DNA from: Candidatus Eiseniibacteriota bacterium
GTDB lineage: Bacteria > Arandabacterota > Arandabacteria > Arandabacterales > Arandabacteraceae
Length of the DNA stretch: 13,058 bases
Reading direction: 5' to 3'
Assembly: GCA_030592245.1 (NCBI GenBank)
Contig: JAUVJV010000018.1
Span: forward strand, 1-13,058
Under the pieces are notes generated by a model. It was not told where the DNA came from. It was given only the letters and a program-made list of their open reading frames with translations, and did not search any database. Shown here piece after piece: positions 4,933-12,614 of this stretch (positions are counted from its first letter, which is position 1; every line of letters begins with the position of its first letter). The position numbers and the translations under genes were made by a program.

Positions 4933-7543
4933 GACTCCCGACAACCTCCGCGCACTGCCCAAGGGCATTGTCCAGATTGCTCTCATCCTTGCCGCCGGCC
5001 TGGGCGAAGGTGTCCTTCCCTCCACCACGTCCACCGACCATCTCGCCCATTTTCTTGGCTATGGCCGAGGCCTTGACACCCCTCTGCTCCACGACCGAGG
5101 GCGATACGCTTACCACTATGAATACCCTCTCAGGTGATGCGCTGCCAATGCAAATCACGCCATCGGGCAGTTTCTCTTTGAGCCGGTCGGCCAGGCGCTT
5201 GAGCATCTCGAGGTCGGGTGCGTCGACCCTGGAGCCAATGACCTTGATGCCTTTCACGTCAACGGCCGATTTCAAGATGTCACCGACCTCTGTGCCGGCC
5301 AGCCGCCCGCGAAGGTCCGATACCTCGCGCTCGAGAGCCTTAAGCCTCTCGACGGTTTTCCGCGCCCCCTCTTCCACGTCGTGGACCGGCACTCTCAAGG
5401 TCGTGGCGATGCGTTCGATCTCCCTGTCTGAGTCCCTTCCCGCATCGACCACCGTCGAGCCGGTCATGGCCTCTATGCGCCTCACGCCAGAGGCGATCCC
5501 GGACTCCGAGATGATTCGAAACGCGCCAATCTCGCCGGTTGCCATCACGTGGGTGCCGCCGCAAAGCTCGCAGCTCGTGGCTTCGATGTTGACCACCCTG
5601 ACTTCCTGGCCGTATTTCTCACCGAAGAGAGCGATGACACCTCTGTCCCGGGCGCTTTCGTAGGCCTCGACCGACGACTGGACAGGCATATTGTCCAGCA
5701 GCCTTGCATTGACCATGTCCTCTATCTTGGTGACCTCGGCGTCGGAAAGGGGTTCGTAGTGCGTGAAGTCGAACCGCAGCCTGTCGGGGGCGACCAGCGA
5801 CCCGGACTGTCTCACATGACCGCCCAGAACCGAGCGCAGCGCCGAATGCAAAAGGTGGGTAGCAGTATGGTTTCGCTGGGTGGCCTTACGCTTCGGCACA
5901 TCGACTTTGGCAACAACCCCGTCCCCGACACTCAAGGTCCCGCTCTCAACGGCGACCCTGTGCATTATCGTGTCCCCACCCAGCCAGGCAACACACTTCA
6001 CGCAGCCCCTTCCACTGTTTCCGGCCACCGTGCCCACATCGCTCACCTGGCCGCCACCCTCGGGGTAAAAGGGAGTTCTCTCGAGTTCGATCTCAACTTC
6101 CTCGCCGCCGCATGCCGAGGCCACGTCGTCACCGCCGCGCCTCATGGCCGATATCACCGTGGGGACCTCGAGAGCCCCGTAACCGACGAAGCTCTCGGGC
6201 GCCCGGCCCATGTCGTCGGCGACCTCCCGGTCACCGCCTATCTTGCTTGACTGGCGTGCCCTCTGGCGCTGGGCTTCCATCTCGCTCTCGAAGCTGTCCA
6301 GGTCGATCTTGAAACCTTGTGTCTCCGCCAGCTCCCGGGTTATCTCGACCGGGAATCCGTAAGTGTCGTAGAGCTTGAAGACGATATCGCCGGAAACCAC
6401 ATCGTCCTTCTTTGCCTTGAGATCCTCCAGAGCATCCTTAAGAATGGCCATGCCCCTCGAGAGGGTCTTCTCGAAGCGCTCCTCGTCGGCCTTGATAATA
6501 AGCGCTATCTTTTCCTGGTGATCAGTGAGCTCGGGGTAGGCATCCCTCATTACATCGATTACCCGGCCCGCGACTTTGTAGATGAAGGCCTCCCGGATTC
6601 CCAGCTCCAGGGCCTTGACAACAGCGCGCCTCAAGATTCTCCTGATCACATAGCCTCTCCCCTCATTGGAGGGAAGCACCCCTTCGGAGATGGCGAAACA
6701 CAGGCCGCGAGCGTGATCCGCGATCACCCGTACCGCCACTTCCTGCGAGGTGTCTCTGCGATCGATATTGGCTTCGTCTTTCACGAATTCGATGATGGGC
6801 AGGAAGATGTCGGTCTCGAAGGTGGACTCGGCGCCCTGGCTTGCCATGGCGAGGCGTTCCAGACCCATCCCCGTGTCGACACCCTTTCGCTCCAGCGGGC
6901 CCTGATTGCCTTCCTCATCCTGGAAGAACTGGGGGAATACCAGGTTCCAGACCTCAACGAAGCGGTCACAGTCACACGCGGGTGTGCAATCGGGGCTACC
7001 GCAGCCGACTTCGCTGCCCCGGTCGAAGTGAATCTCCGAACATGGGCCGCAGGCTCCGGTACGGCCCGCAGGCCCCCAGAAGTTATCACACTTATCCAGG
7101 CGATAGATCTTCTCGCGGGCAATGCCCATCTGCTCGACCCAGATATTCTCGGCCTCGTCATCGTCCTCATAGATCGTGATATAGAGCTTCTCCACGGGCA
7201 GGCCGACGACATTGGTGATGAAATCCCAGGCCCACTCGATGGCCTCCTGCTTGAAGTAATCGCCGAAGCTGAAGTTGCCCAGCATTTCAAAAAAAGTATG
7301 GTGCATGGCAGTACGTCCGACCTCGTCGAGATCGTTCGCACGAAGGCACTTCTGCACCGATGCCGCCCTGGTGAAGGGGATTGCCCCCTTGGAGGCATAG
7401 AACTGCTTGAACTGCACCATGCCCGCTATGTTGAAAAGCAATGAAGGGTCACCTTCGGGGACCAGCGAGGCGCTCGGCACCACCGTATGACCCCTGTCCC
7501 GGAAGTAGTCCAGGAAAGCCTTGCGGAGTTCATTTGACTTCAT
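4922..7543 (-). CDS. alaS: Alanyl-tRNA synthetase
   Basis: Charges tRNA-Ala in the cytoplasm. The 873-residue protein has the full bacterial layout. The class II catalytic domain contains HHTFFEMLGNFSFGDYFK (81-98) and a cysteine-rich GACGPCSEIHFD to CDCDRFVEVWN region (163-200). The editing domain carries the zinc-type residues His559, His563, Cys661 and His665 (HTATH and CGGTH). A C-terminal C-Ala domain has GGRGGGKDTFAQAGG. The length matches the family (E. coli 876). The ATG is three codons before the first conserved lysine-rich segment and follows the recX stop by two bases, with GGAGAAG upstream. In this organism alaS leads directly into the ferredoxin-GGR-GGGPS genes, tying these to a constitutively needed transcript. 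Nothing looks broken. Confidence 0.97.
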   Translation of the reverse strand: MKSNELRKAFLDYFRDRGHTVVPSASLVPEGDPSLLFNIAGMVQFKQFYASKGAIPFTRAASVQKCLRANDLDEVGRTAMHHTFFEMLGNFSFGDYFKQEAIEWAWDFITNVVGLPVEKLYITIYEDDDEAENIWVEQMGIAREKIYRLDKCDNFWGPAGRTGACGPCSEIHFDRGSEVGCGSPDCTPACDCDRFVEVWNLVFPQFFQDEEGNQGPLERKGVDTGMGLERLAMASQGAESTFETDIFLPIIEFVKDEANIDRRDTSQEVAVRVIADHARGLCFAISEGVLPSNEGRGYVIRRILRRAVVKALELGIREAFIYKVAGRVIDVMRDAYPELTDHQEKIALIIKADEERFEKTLSRGMAILKDALEDLKAKKDDVVSGDIVFKLYDTYGFPVEITRELAETQGFKIDLDSFESEMEAQRQRARQSSKIGGDREVADDMGRAPESFVGYGALEVPTVISAMRRGGDDVASACGGEEVEIELERTPFYPEGGGQVSDVGTVAGNSGRGCVKCVAWLGGDTIMHRVAVESGTLSVGDGVVAKVDVPKRKATQRNHTATHLLHSALRSVLGGHVRQSGSLVAPDRLRFDFTHYEPLSDAEVTKIEDMVNARLLDNMPVQSSVEAYESARDRGVIALFGEKYGQEVRVVNIEATSCELCGGTHVMATGEIGAFRIISESGIASGVRRIEAMTGSTVVDAGRDSDREIERIATTLRVPVHDVEEGARKTVERLKALEREVSDLRGRLAGTEVGDILKSAVDVKGIKVIGSRVDAPDLEMLKRLADRLKEKLPDGVICIGSASPERVFIVVSVSPSVVEQRGVKASAIAKKMGEMVGGRGGGKDTFAQAGGKDESNLDNALGQCAEVVGSLAR

Positions 7544-7545
7544 GT

Positions 7546-8205
7546 TCAGTCTTCTCCGTTCGATCGACCGGCGGCGTAGTCAACAGCGCCCGCCGCCACT
7601 TCAGAGGCGAAACCGCGTCTCAAGAGGTGGCCGAACACCCTCCGCCTTGCCGCGGCCTCCGGCATGTGGCCGAACCTGGAGAATCTCTTCACCGCAAGTT
7701 CCCTCGCGACCCCGGTCTCGGCCTCAACACTGTACTCCCCCGCCAGCACCTCTTCCAGGACCTCCCTCGTGATGCCCCTGGTCCTGAGCTGATGCTCGAG
7801 GAGCTTCCTGCCATGAGTGCCTCTTGAGATCTTTTCCGTTATCCATAGCCGGGCAAAGACCCGGTCATCCACGTGGCCCTCGGCCTTGAGGTCCTCGATC
7901 AACCTGTTCGATGCAGCGCCGGGGATATTCCTCGCCCGGAGCTGTTTCCTGAGCTCCACTTCGGTTCTGGGTCTGACCTTGAGGAGCCTCACGGCAGCCT
8001 GGCGGGCCTTGCCATAAGCGTACGCGGAATCGATCGCTTCCGCCTGTGCCCGGTCGACACAGGCGCCCACCTCCAGGCCGAACCGGCCGAGATCATTCTC
8101 GAGAACCCTTATCTCAGACCCATCGGAGAGCTTTACGAGATACTCGCTCTTCCTGGGGACACGCTCCACGACGGAGACTACAGGCGAAGATTCAAAACCG
8201 GTCAT
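7546..8205 (-). CDS. recX: RecA-modulating regulatory protein RecX
   Basis: Binds RecA filaments and limits or tunes their activity. The 219-residue protein has an N-terminal beta-rich extension (residues 1-45, containing EYLVKLSDGSEIRVLENDL), then the helical repeats typical of RecX: ALRLL-like AAVRLLKVRPRTEVELRKQLRARN, LIEDLKAEGHVDDRVFA with WI shortly after, and HGRKLLEHQLRTRGI. The length is on the long side of normal because of the N-terminal segment. It lies 18 bases after recA and two bases before alaS. No good ribosome-binding site precedes the ATG at 8205. The ATG overlaps the stop of a six-codon open frame created by a duplication, so translation is probably coupled to recA. Confidence 0.88.
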   Translation of the reverse strand: MTGFESSPVVSVVERVPRKSEYLVKLSDGSEIRVLENDLGRFGLEVGACVDRAQAEAIDSAYAYGKARQAAVRLLKVRPRTEVELRKQLRARNIPGAASNRLIEDLKAEGHVDDRVFARLWITEKISRGTHGRKLLEHQLRTRGITREVLEEVLAGEYSVEAETGVARELAVKRFSRFGHMPEAAARRRVFGHLLRRGFASEVAAGAVDYAAGRSNGED

Positions 8206-8222
8206 GTTTCAAACCCGGTCAT
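8189..8222 (-). repeat. 17-base tandem duplication covering the recX start
   Basis: On the minus strand the unit ATGACCGGGTTTGAAAC (8222-8206) is followed at once by ATGACCGGTTTTGAATC (8205-8189), 15 of 17 identical. The second copy is the true start of recX; the first lies between recA and recX. Because 17 is not a multiple of three, the first copy's ATG is out of frame with recX. Confidence 0.85.
8202..8222 (-). CDS. Possible six-codon leader ORF coupling recA to recX
   Basis: ATG one base after the recA stop opens a frame Met-Thr-Gly-Phe-Glu-Thr and stops at a TGA that overlaps the recX ATG as ATGA. It arises from the tandem duplication of the recX start. It has no ribosome-binding site of its own, but ribosomes finishing recA could restart here and then at recX. 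A function for the peptide is not implied; translation is unproven. Confidence 0.25.
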   Translation of the reverse strand: MTGFET

Positions 8223-8223
8223 A

Positions 8224-9297
8224 TCATTCAGTTGACGCGCTCTTGGCCGACGGTATGGGCAGCTCCAGGGCCTCTCTTACCTTTGTGTCAATCTCGACCC
8301 TCAGCTCATCGTTTTCCATAAGGTACTTGCGCGCATTGTCTTTTCCCTGACCCAGTCTTTCCTTCCCGAAGGAATACCACGTGCCGCTCTTCTCAATGAT
8401 ATCATGCATCACACCCAGGTCGATGAGCTCGCCCTCATACGATATGCCGGTACCATAGAGGATATCGAATTCCGCCAGCCTGAAGGGCGGGGCCACCTTG
8501 TTCTTGACCACCTTGGTCCGGGTCCTGTTGCCGACCACCTGTTCGCCATCCTTGATGGAGCCTATTCTACGGATGTCAATCCTGACGGACGAATAGAACT
8601 TGAGCGCCCGTCCACCGGAGGTGGTCTCGGGGTTTCCGAACATCACGCCGATCTTCATCCTGATCTGGTTGACGAAGATCACGCAGGTGCGCGACTTGCT
8701 GATCGAGCCCGTGAGTTTCCTCAGGGCCTGGGACATCAGCCTGGCCTGAAGCCCCATCTGGGACTCACCCATCTCGCCGTCGATCTCGGCGCGCGGCACC
8801 AGCGCGGCGACCGAATCGATCGCGACCACATCAAGCGCTCCGCTCCTCACCAGCATGTCGGTGATCTCCAGCGCCTGCTCACCCGTGTCCGGCTGGGACA
8901 CCAGCAGGTTGTCGATGTCCACTCCGAGGGCCTTCGCGTAGTCCGGATCAAGCGCATGCTCCGCATCCACGAAAGCCGCCATTCCTCCCAGCTTCTGGGC
9001 ACTGGCGATGATGTGAAGTACCAGGGTGGTCTTTCCCGATGATTCGGGTCCGAAGACCTCGATGACCCGGCCTCTCGGCACGCCGCCGATGCCAAGCGCA
9101 TGATCGAGTCCGACCGAACCGGTGGGAATAACCCCGATCTCGGCCCTGGATGGTCCCTCGCCCAGCCGCATGATAGAACCTTTGCCGTACTGCCGTTCTA
9201 TCTGGGTGATAGCCGCATCGAGCGCCCTGTCCTTGGCCTTGGTGTCACTGCTTGGAATGCTCTCAGCAGCAGGTTTTGTTTTTTGCTTCGCTGCCAT
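8224..9297 (-). CDS. recA: Recombinase RecA
   Basis: DNA-dependent ATPase for homologous recombination and SOS induction. The 357-residue protein has Walker A GPESSGKT (83-90), the DVVAIDSVAALVPRAEI Walker B region, the L1 region MGLQARLMSQALRKL, the L2 loop with GNPETTSGGRALKFYSSVR, and the C-terminal KERLGQGKDNARKYL. A charged N-terminal tail of about 22 residues precedes the core, longer than in E. coli. I start at ATG 9297 because AAGGGGGGG lies seven bases upstream. An in-frame ATG at 9318, overlapping the thpR stop as TAATG, would add seven residues and lacks such a site. No Gram-positive-type GAAC-N4-GTTC LexA box is visible before recA, so any SOS control must act further upstream or through a different motif. 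Confidence 0.97.
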   Translation of the reverse strand: MAAKQKTKPAAESIPSSDTKAKDRALDAAITQIERQYGKGSIMRLGEGPSRAEIGVIPTGSVGLDHALGIGGVPRGRVIEVFGPESSGKTTLVLHIIASAQKLGGMAAFVDAEHALDPDYAKALGVDIDNLLVSQPDTGEQALEITDMLVRSGALDVVAIDSVAALVPRAEIDGEMGESQMGLQARLMSQALRKLTGSISKSRTCVIFVNQIRMKIGVMFGNPETTSGGRALKFYSSVRIDIRRIGSIKDGEQVVGNRTRTKVVKNKVAPPFRLAEFDILYGTGISYEGELIDLGVMHDIIEKSGTWYSFGKERLGQGKDNARKYLMENDELRVEIDTKVREALELPIPSAKSASTE

Positions 9298-9304
9298 TGC
9301 CCAG

Positions 9305-9313
9305 CCCCCCCTT
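9305..9313 (-). promoter_or_regulatory. Ribosome-binding site that places the recA start
   Basis: AAGGGGGGG on the minus strand, seven bases before ATG 9297. The same run would lie inside the coding frame if the upstream ATG at 9318 were used. The run of seven G is also a place where read errors are common. Confidence 0.6.
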
Positions 9314-9317
9314 TTCA

Positions 9318-9905
9318 TTAACCACCGAGAGAGAAACTCTCGAGAACTGTGTAGGTAGGCCCCTCGGGACTAAGCCTGCTTCTAACGAGATTAACCCTAT
9401 CGACCCTGAGTTGCAAGGGATTAAATCGGACCTCTCTCACCCCTTCGGCCAGCTCCTTAAGCCTGCCTCCACCGCTGCGTGAGCGGCCGATCGTAAGGTG
9501 TCCGGCGAAGGGCCGCTTCTCGCGCTCGAAGCCGAGCGAGGCGCAGGCGTCCTCGACGTTGCCGGCCAAACTCCTGAGCTTGTCGACGCCCGACTCAAGC
9601 CCCATCCAGACCACGCGGGGCTTGCCGCGGCCCCGGGGAAACGTCCCCAATCCGGCAACAGTAGCCTCGAAGGAGGTCACGCCCCCCAGCGCCTCGCGGA
9701 GCGAGATCCTGAGATGCTCGACATCGTCCGGCCGGATGTTCCCCAGGAACTTAAGCGTAAGATGGACATTGCCTGGAACCACCCATTTGACATCCGCCCC
9801 GATCCGCCTGAGCTCCCGCTCGAGGGCCTCAACGGTCGACCTCACCTCATCGCTCACAGGAACCGCTATGAAGGCACGCATCGCCTCAGTTCGAGCACCT
9901 TCCAT
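9318..9905 (-). CDS. thpR: RNA 2',3'-cyclic phosphodiesterase of the 2H family (formerly 2'-5' RNA ligase)
   Basis: Hydrolyses 2',3'-cyclic phosphate ends of RNA to 2'-phosphomonoesters and can ligate 2'-5' half tRNAs in vitro; the physiological role is unclear. The 195-residue protein shows both catalytic H-x-T-x motifs, HLTL (His48, Thr50) and HLTI (His136, Thr138), at the family spacing, plus the N-terminal RAFIAVPV (residues 10-17) and the FPRGRGKPRVVWMGL block. The longest open frame starts 68 codons earlier inside cinA, but that part is a shadow. ATG 9905 has GGTGGAG nine bases upstream in the gap after cinA. ATG 9881, where homologues usually start (MRAFIA), is the alternative. Its position between cinA and recA is common in Firmicutes and related groups. 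Confidence 0.9.
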   Translation of the reverse strand: MEGARTEAMRAFIAVPVSDEVRSTVEALERELRRIGADVKWVVPGNVHLTLKFLGNIRPDDVEHLRISLREALGGVTSFEATVAGLGTFPRGRGKPRVVWMGLESGVDKLRSLAGNVEDACASLGFEREKRPFAGHLTIGRSRSGGGRLKELAEGVREVRFNPLQLRVDRVNLVRSRLSPEGPTYTVLESFSLGG

Positions 9906-9924
9906 GCGTGAATTCTCCACCGGC

Positions 9925-11163
9925 CTAAAGCCCCCGACCGAGCAAGTGACATCGCACAAGATCAAGGCCATGCACCGCAGCCTTGATCTTGACGGTCTCT
10001 CGCGAACCCCGGAAAACCATCCTGCCCGTTTCCGAGCCTTCCAAGTCGGCAAGGCCGAAGTAGACCAGGCCCACCGGCTTCTCTTCGGTCCCTCCACCCG
10101 GCCCCGCAATGCCGGTCGTCGAAAGCCCTATGCCTGTTCCCGCTCTTTCTCTTACTCCGCGCGCCATGGCCTCGGCGACCTCGGGGCTCACCGCCCCATG
10201 CTCCTCGATCAAGGCGGCTGGAACATCCAGGCTGTCGGTCTTCGCGCTGTTGCTGTATGCGACGATAGCCCTGTCAAAGACCGCGGAGATTCCCGGAACC
10301 TGCGTAAGCAGATGACCTATGAGACCGCCGGTGCATGATTCGGCAACTGCAATGGTGAGTCCGCGGTCAATCAGCATCCTGCCTACAACGAAGTGGATAT
10401 CTTCACCTTCCGTCGAATAGACGCGCTCGCCCAGGGCCGCGACTATGATCCGCGTGCTTTCCGATAGGATCCTCATCACCCGGTCCTCGGGGCCGCACGC
10501 CGTGAGGCGGAGCTCTACACCTCCCGGCCGGGGAAGGTAGCCAAGTCCCGCCTCGATCTCATCGATCACCGGCTCAAGTTCGCCGGCAATCGTCGACTCG
10601 CTCAGGCCCGTGGTTTTAAGCACCCTGGTAATGGTAACCTCCGGCCTCGGCAAACGCCTCAAGATCGGCAATATGCCATGGACGAAAACGGCCTCCATCT
10701 CGTGCGGCACCCCGGGCATCACAAAGATCCGCGCGTCTCCGTGTTCTATGGAAAAGCCCGCGGCGGCGCCCGCCCGGTTTTCGATGATCTCGGATCTCTC
10801 AGGGATCCCGGCAAGTGAGTCGACCACGGCGGGGGTCGCTGTTGTGTACTGGGCGAACCTCGCCTCCAGCTGCGCCCTCAGCCCGGGATCGATCACCATC
10901 TTCCTCCCGGTGGCCAGGGCAACGGCCTCTTTGGTGATGTCGTCACTCGTCGGTCCCAGCCCGCCGGTAATGAAAACGAGGTCGGCATCATCAAGCGCGA
11001 TCTCGATCCGCCTGGCGATAACTTTCACATCATCCCCAACAGTCTCGAGCCTGCACACTCTTATACCTTGCTCGCCGATCCGCCCGGCCAGGTAGGACGA
11101 GTTGGTATCAATCGTGTGACCGGCGGTGAGCTCGTCACCGATGGTAAGTATGATGGCCCGCAT
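9925..11163 (-). CDS. cinA: CinA family protein: MoaB-like domain plus nicotinamide-nucleotide amidase
   Basis: Full-length two-domain CinA of 412 residues. The N-terminal molybdopterin-binding-like (COG1058) domain has LTIGDELTAG, GGLGPTSDD (67-75) and MPGVPHEM (149-156); in characterised homologues this part hydrolyses ADP-ribose. The C-terminal amidase domain, which deamidates NMN in pyridine-nucleotide salvage, has AESCTGG (274-280), AYSNSAK and GIAGPGGG. The classical link to competence and recA is positional. ATG 11163 is preceded by GGTGAGG; a GTG at 11172 overlapping the pgpA stop as GTGA is an alternative adding three residues. The cinA-thpR-recA-recX order is kept intact here. Confidence 0.94.
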   Translation of the reverse strand: MRAIILTIGDELTAGHTIDTNSSYLAGRIGEQGIRVCRLETVGDDVKVIARRIEIALDDADLVFITGGLGPTSDDITKEAVALATGRKMVIDPGLRAQLEARFAQYTTATPAVVDSLAGIPERSEIIENRAGAAAGFSIEHGDARIFVMPGVPHEMEAVFVHGILPILRRLPRPEVTITRVLKTTGLSESTIAGELEPVIDEIEAGLGYLPRPGGVELRLTACGPEDRVMRILSESTRIIVAALGERVYSTEGEDIHFVVGRMLIDRGLTIAVAESCTGGLIGHLLTQVPGISAVFDRAIVAYSNSAKTDSLDVPAALIEEHGAVSPEVAEAMARGVRERAGTGIGLSTTGIAGPGGGTEEKPVGLVYFGLADLEGSETGRMVFRGSRETVKIKAAVHGLDLVRCHLLGRGL

Positions 11164-11168
11164 AGACC

Positions 11169-11648
11169 TCACCCCAGCAGGCTTCTTGCGATATGCAGTA
11201 TGACAAGTGTGTAGAGCCCCGCAACACCGTCATCAAGCATGATGCCAAGGCCACCACTCACTCGCTCGGCGCGGCGCGCCGGATAAGGCTTGACCACGTC
11301 AAAGAACCTGAAGAGTAGGAACGCGGCCAGGATCCACTTCCAGGTAACCGGGAGATATACAAGCGAGATCAGCATGCCCCAGACCTCGTCTATCACGATG
11401 GGCTTCGCGTCATGCCCATAGAGTTTCTCACACCGGTGGGCCGCAGGCACACCGATCGCGAACAAGGCCGCCAGGGTGATTACCCAACCCAGGGGAGAGC
11501 CCTCCGTCAAGGCTCCCGCCTTGAGGAGGATAATATAGAGCACCACGCCCGCGGCGCTGCCCACCGTACCCGGAAAGACGGGAAAGTAACCCGAATAGAG
11601 TCCCGTGCCGACCAGGGCAGCAAGCCTGTCAGCAAAGGACCGGGTCAA
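11169..11648 (-). CDS. pgpA: Phosphatidylglycerophosphatase A
   Basis: Integral membrane phosphatase that dephosphorylates phosphatidylglycerophosphate to phosphatidylglycerol. The 159-residue protein has the PgpA motifs FPGTVGS (25-31), IDEVWG (86-91), FRFFDVVKP (113-121) and GGLGIMLDDGVAG (132-144), with acidic residues at the expected places (Asp87, Glu88, Asp139, Asp140). There are about four hydrophobic segments, near residues 10-20, 33-70, 90-115 and 142-158. It starts at TTG 11648, overlapping the porB stop as TTGA, with GGGGA six bases upstream. The gene shows that ordinary bacterial phospholipid synthesis is present alongside the archaeal-type genes further down the same strand. Confidence 0.92.
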   Translation of the reverse strand: MTRSFADRLAALVGTGLYSGYFPVFPGTVGSAAGVVLYIILLKAGALTEGSPLGWVITLAALFAIGVPAAHRCEKLYGHDAKPIVIDEVWGMLISLVYLPVTWKWILAAFLLFRFFDVVKPYPARRAERVSGGLGIMLDDGVAGLYTLVILHIARSLLG

Positions 11649-12604
11649 TTCGAGTCCCCGGCCTCTTCACAGGGCGCAACGCAGAGATTGCCGATACCCG
11701 CCAACGCCTGGATCTCGAGCCAGCGGCGGTCGATTTCGTCCTGCCCCGACTTATAAACCTCGGGATGGTCCTTCAAGTACGCGAACCTTCCCTGCCTCTC
11801 CGTAAACTCGCTAAGGGGCAGCTTCTCCTTCGGCGTGTAAGTAATGGCCCAGGTCCCCTCGTCACACTCATAGAGCGGCCAGAAGCATGTCTCCACCGCG
11901 AGGCGGGCCATCTCTATGGTGTCCTCCATGGGATAGCGCCAGCCCCGGTGACACGGGGAGATGATGTTTATGAAGCTCGGCCCGTCCTTGGCCAGCGCCT
12001 TCTCCACTTTCTTGACCAGGTCGTTCCAGTGGCTGGGCGATGCCTGGGCAACATAGGGGATCCGGTGAGCGGCCATGATCTTGGTCATGTCCTTGTGGTA
12101 CTGGGTCTTGCCCGGGATCTTATCGCCGGCCGGAGACGTCGACGTCGCCGCCCCGATGGGCGTCGCGCTCGATCTCTGGATACCCGTGTTCATGTATGCC
12201 TCATTGTCATAGCATATGTAGAGCATCCTGTGGCCCCGCTCGGCGGCGCCGGATAAGGCCTGAAGTCCTATGTCATAGGTCCCGCCGTCTCCGCCGAAGG
12301 CGATGAAGCGCATGTCCCTGGTTATCTTGCCCTGGCGCTTGAGCGACCTGTAAGAGGACTCCACGCCGCTCACGGTCGAAGCGACATTCTCGAACGCATT
12401 ATGGATAAAGGGCACCTTCCAGGCTGTATACGGGAAAATGGTGGTCACCACCTCGAGGCAGCCCGTCGAGCATCCGACGACCACGTCCTTGCCCGCGGCC
12501 AGAAGTACCTGCCGCACGATGATGGTAGCGGCACATCCGGCGCACGCCCGGTGGCCGCCTGTGAGTAACTCTTCTCGCTTGGATAGTTCTTTTATGCTTG
12601 GCAC
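11645..12604 (-). CDS. porB: Pyruvate:ferredoxin oxidoreductase, beta subunit
   Basis: The TPP-binding subunit of the multi-subunit PFOR, which oxidises pyruvate to acetyl-CoA and CO2 and reduces ferredoxin. Residues 104-113 (GGDGGTYDIG) and NEAYMNTG (134-141) form the TPP/Mg site. Four cysteines for the proximal 4Fe-4S cluster are visible: Cys21 and Cys24 (CAGC), Cys49 and Cys218 (SPCHRGW). IQRSSATPIGA is typical of pyruvate rather than 2-oxoisovalerate enzymes. The length of 319 residues is normal. The GTG start has GGAGG six bases upstream, next to the porA stop. The C-terminal tail carries an extra Cys pair (CVAPCEEAGDSN) of unknown importance. The gamma and delta subunits would be expected upstream, outside the window. 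Confidence 0.94.
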   Translation of the reverse strand: MPSIKELSKREELLTGGHRACAGCAATIIVRQVLLAAGKDVVVGCSTGCLEVVTTIFPYTAWKVPFIHNAFENVASTVSGVESSYRSLKRQGKITRDMRFIAFGGDGGTYDIGLQALSGAAERGHRMLYICYDNEAYMNTGIQRSSATPIGAATSTSPAGDKIPGKTQYHKDMTKIMAAHRIPYVAQASPSHWNDLVKKVEKALAKDGPSFINIISPCHRGWRYPMEDTIEMARLAVETCFWPLYECDEGTWAITYTPKEKLPLSEFTERQGRFAYLKDHPEVYKSGQDEIDRRWLEIQALAGIGNLCVAPCEEAGDSN

Positions 12605-12614
12605 CTCTGACCTC

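Noticed and set aside
4933..5034. N-terminal extension of the ferredoxin deep into alaS
   Set aside because: The residues before the cysteine motifs resemble nothing in ferredoxins and overlap the conserved C-Ala end of AlaRS.
6317..7444. A 375-codon open frame on the plus strand opposite alaS
   Set aside because: A shadow caused by the codon bias of alaS; the opposite strand encodes conserved synthetase motifs throughout.
9906..10109. N-terminal extension of ThpR by 68 codons overlapping cinA
   Set aside because: The extra part is arginine- and serine-rich, antiphase to the conserved CinA C-terminus, and a good ribosome-binding site stands before ATG 9905.
9298..11172. LexA (SOS) box upstream of recA, thpR or cinA
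   Set aside because: I looked for GAAC-N4-GTTC and for CTG-N10-CAG-like sites near the starts and saw none convincing by eye; a motif scan would be needed to be sure.
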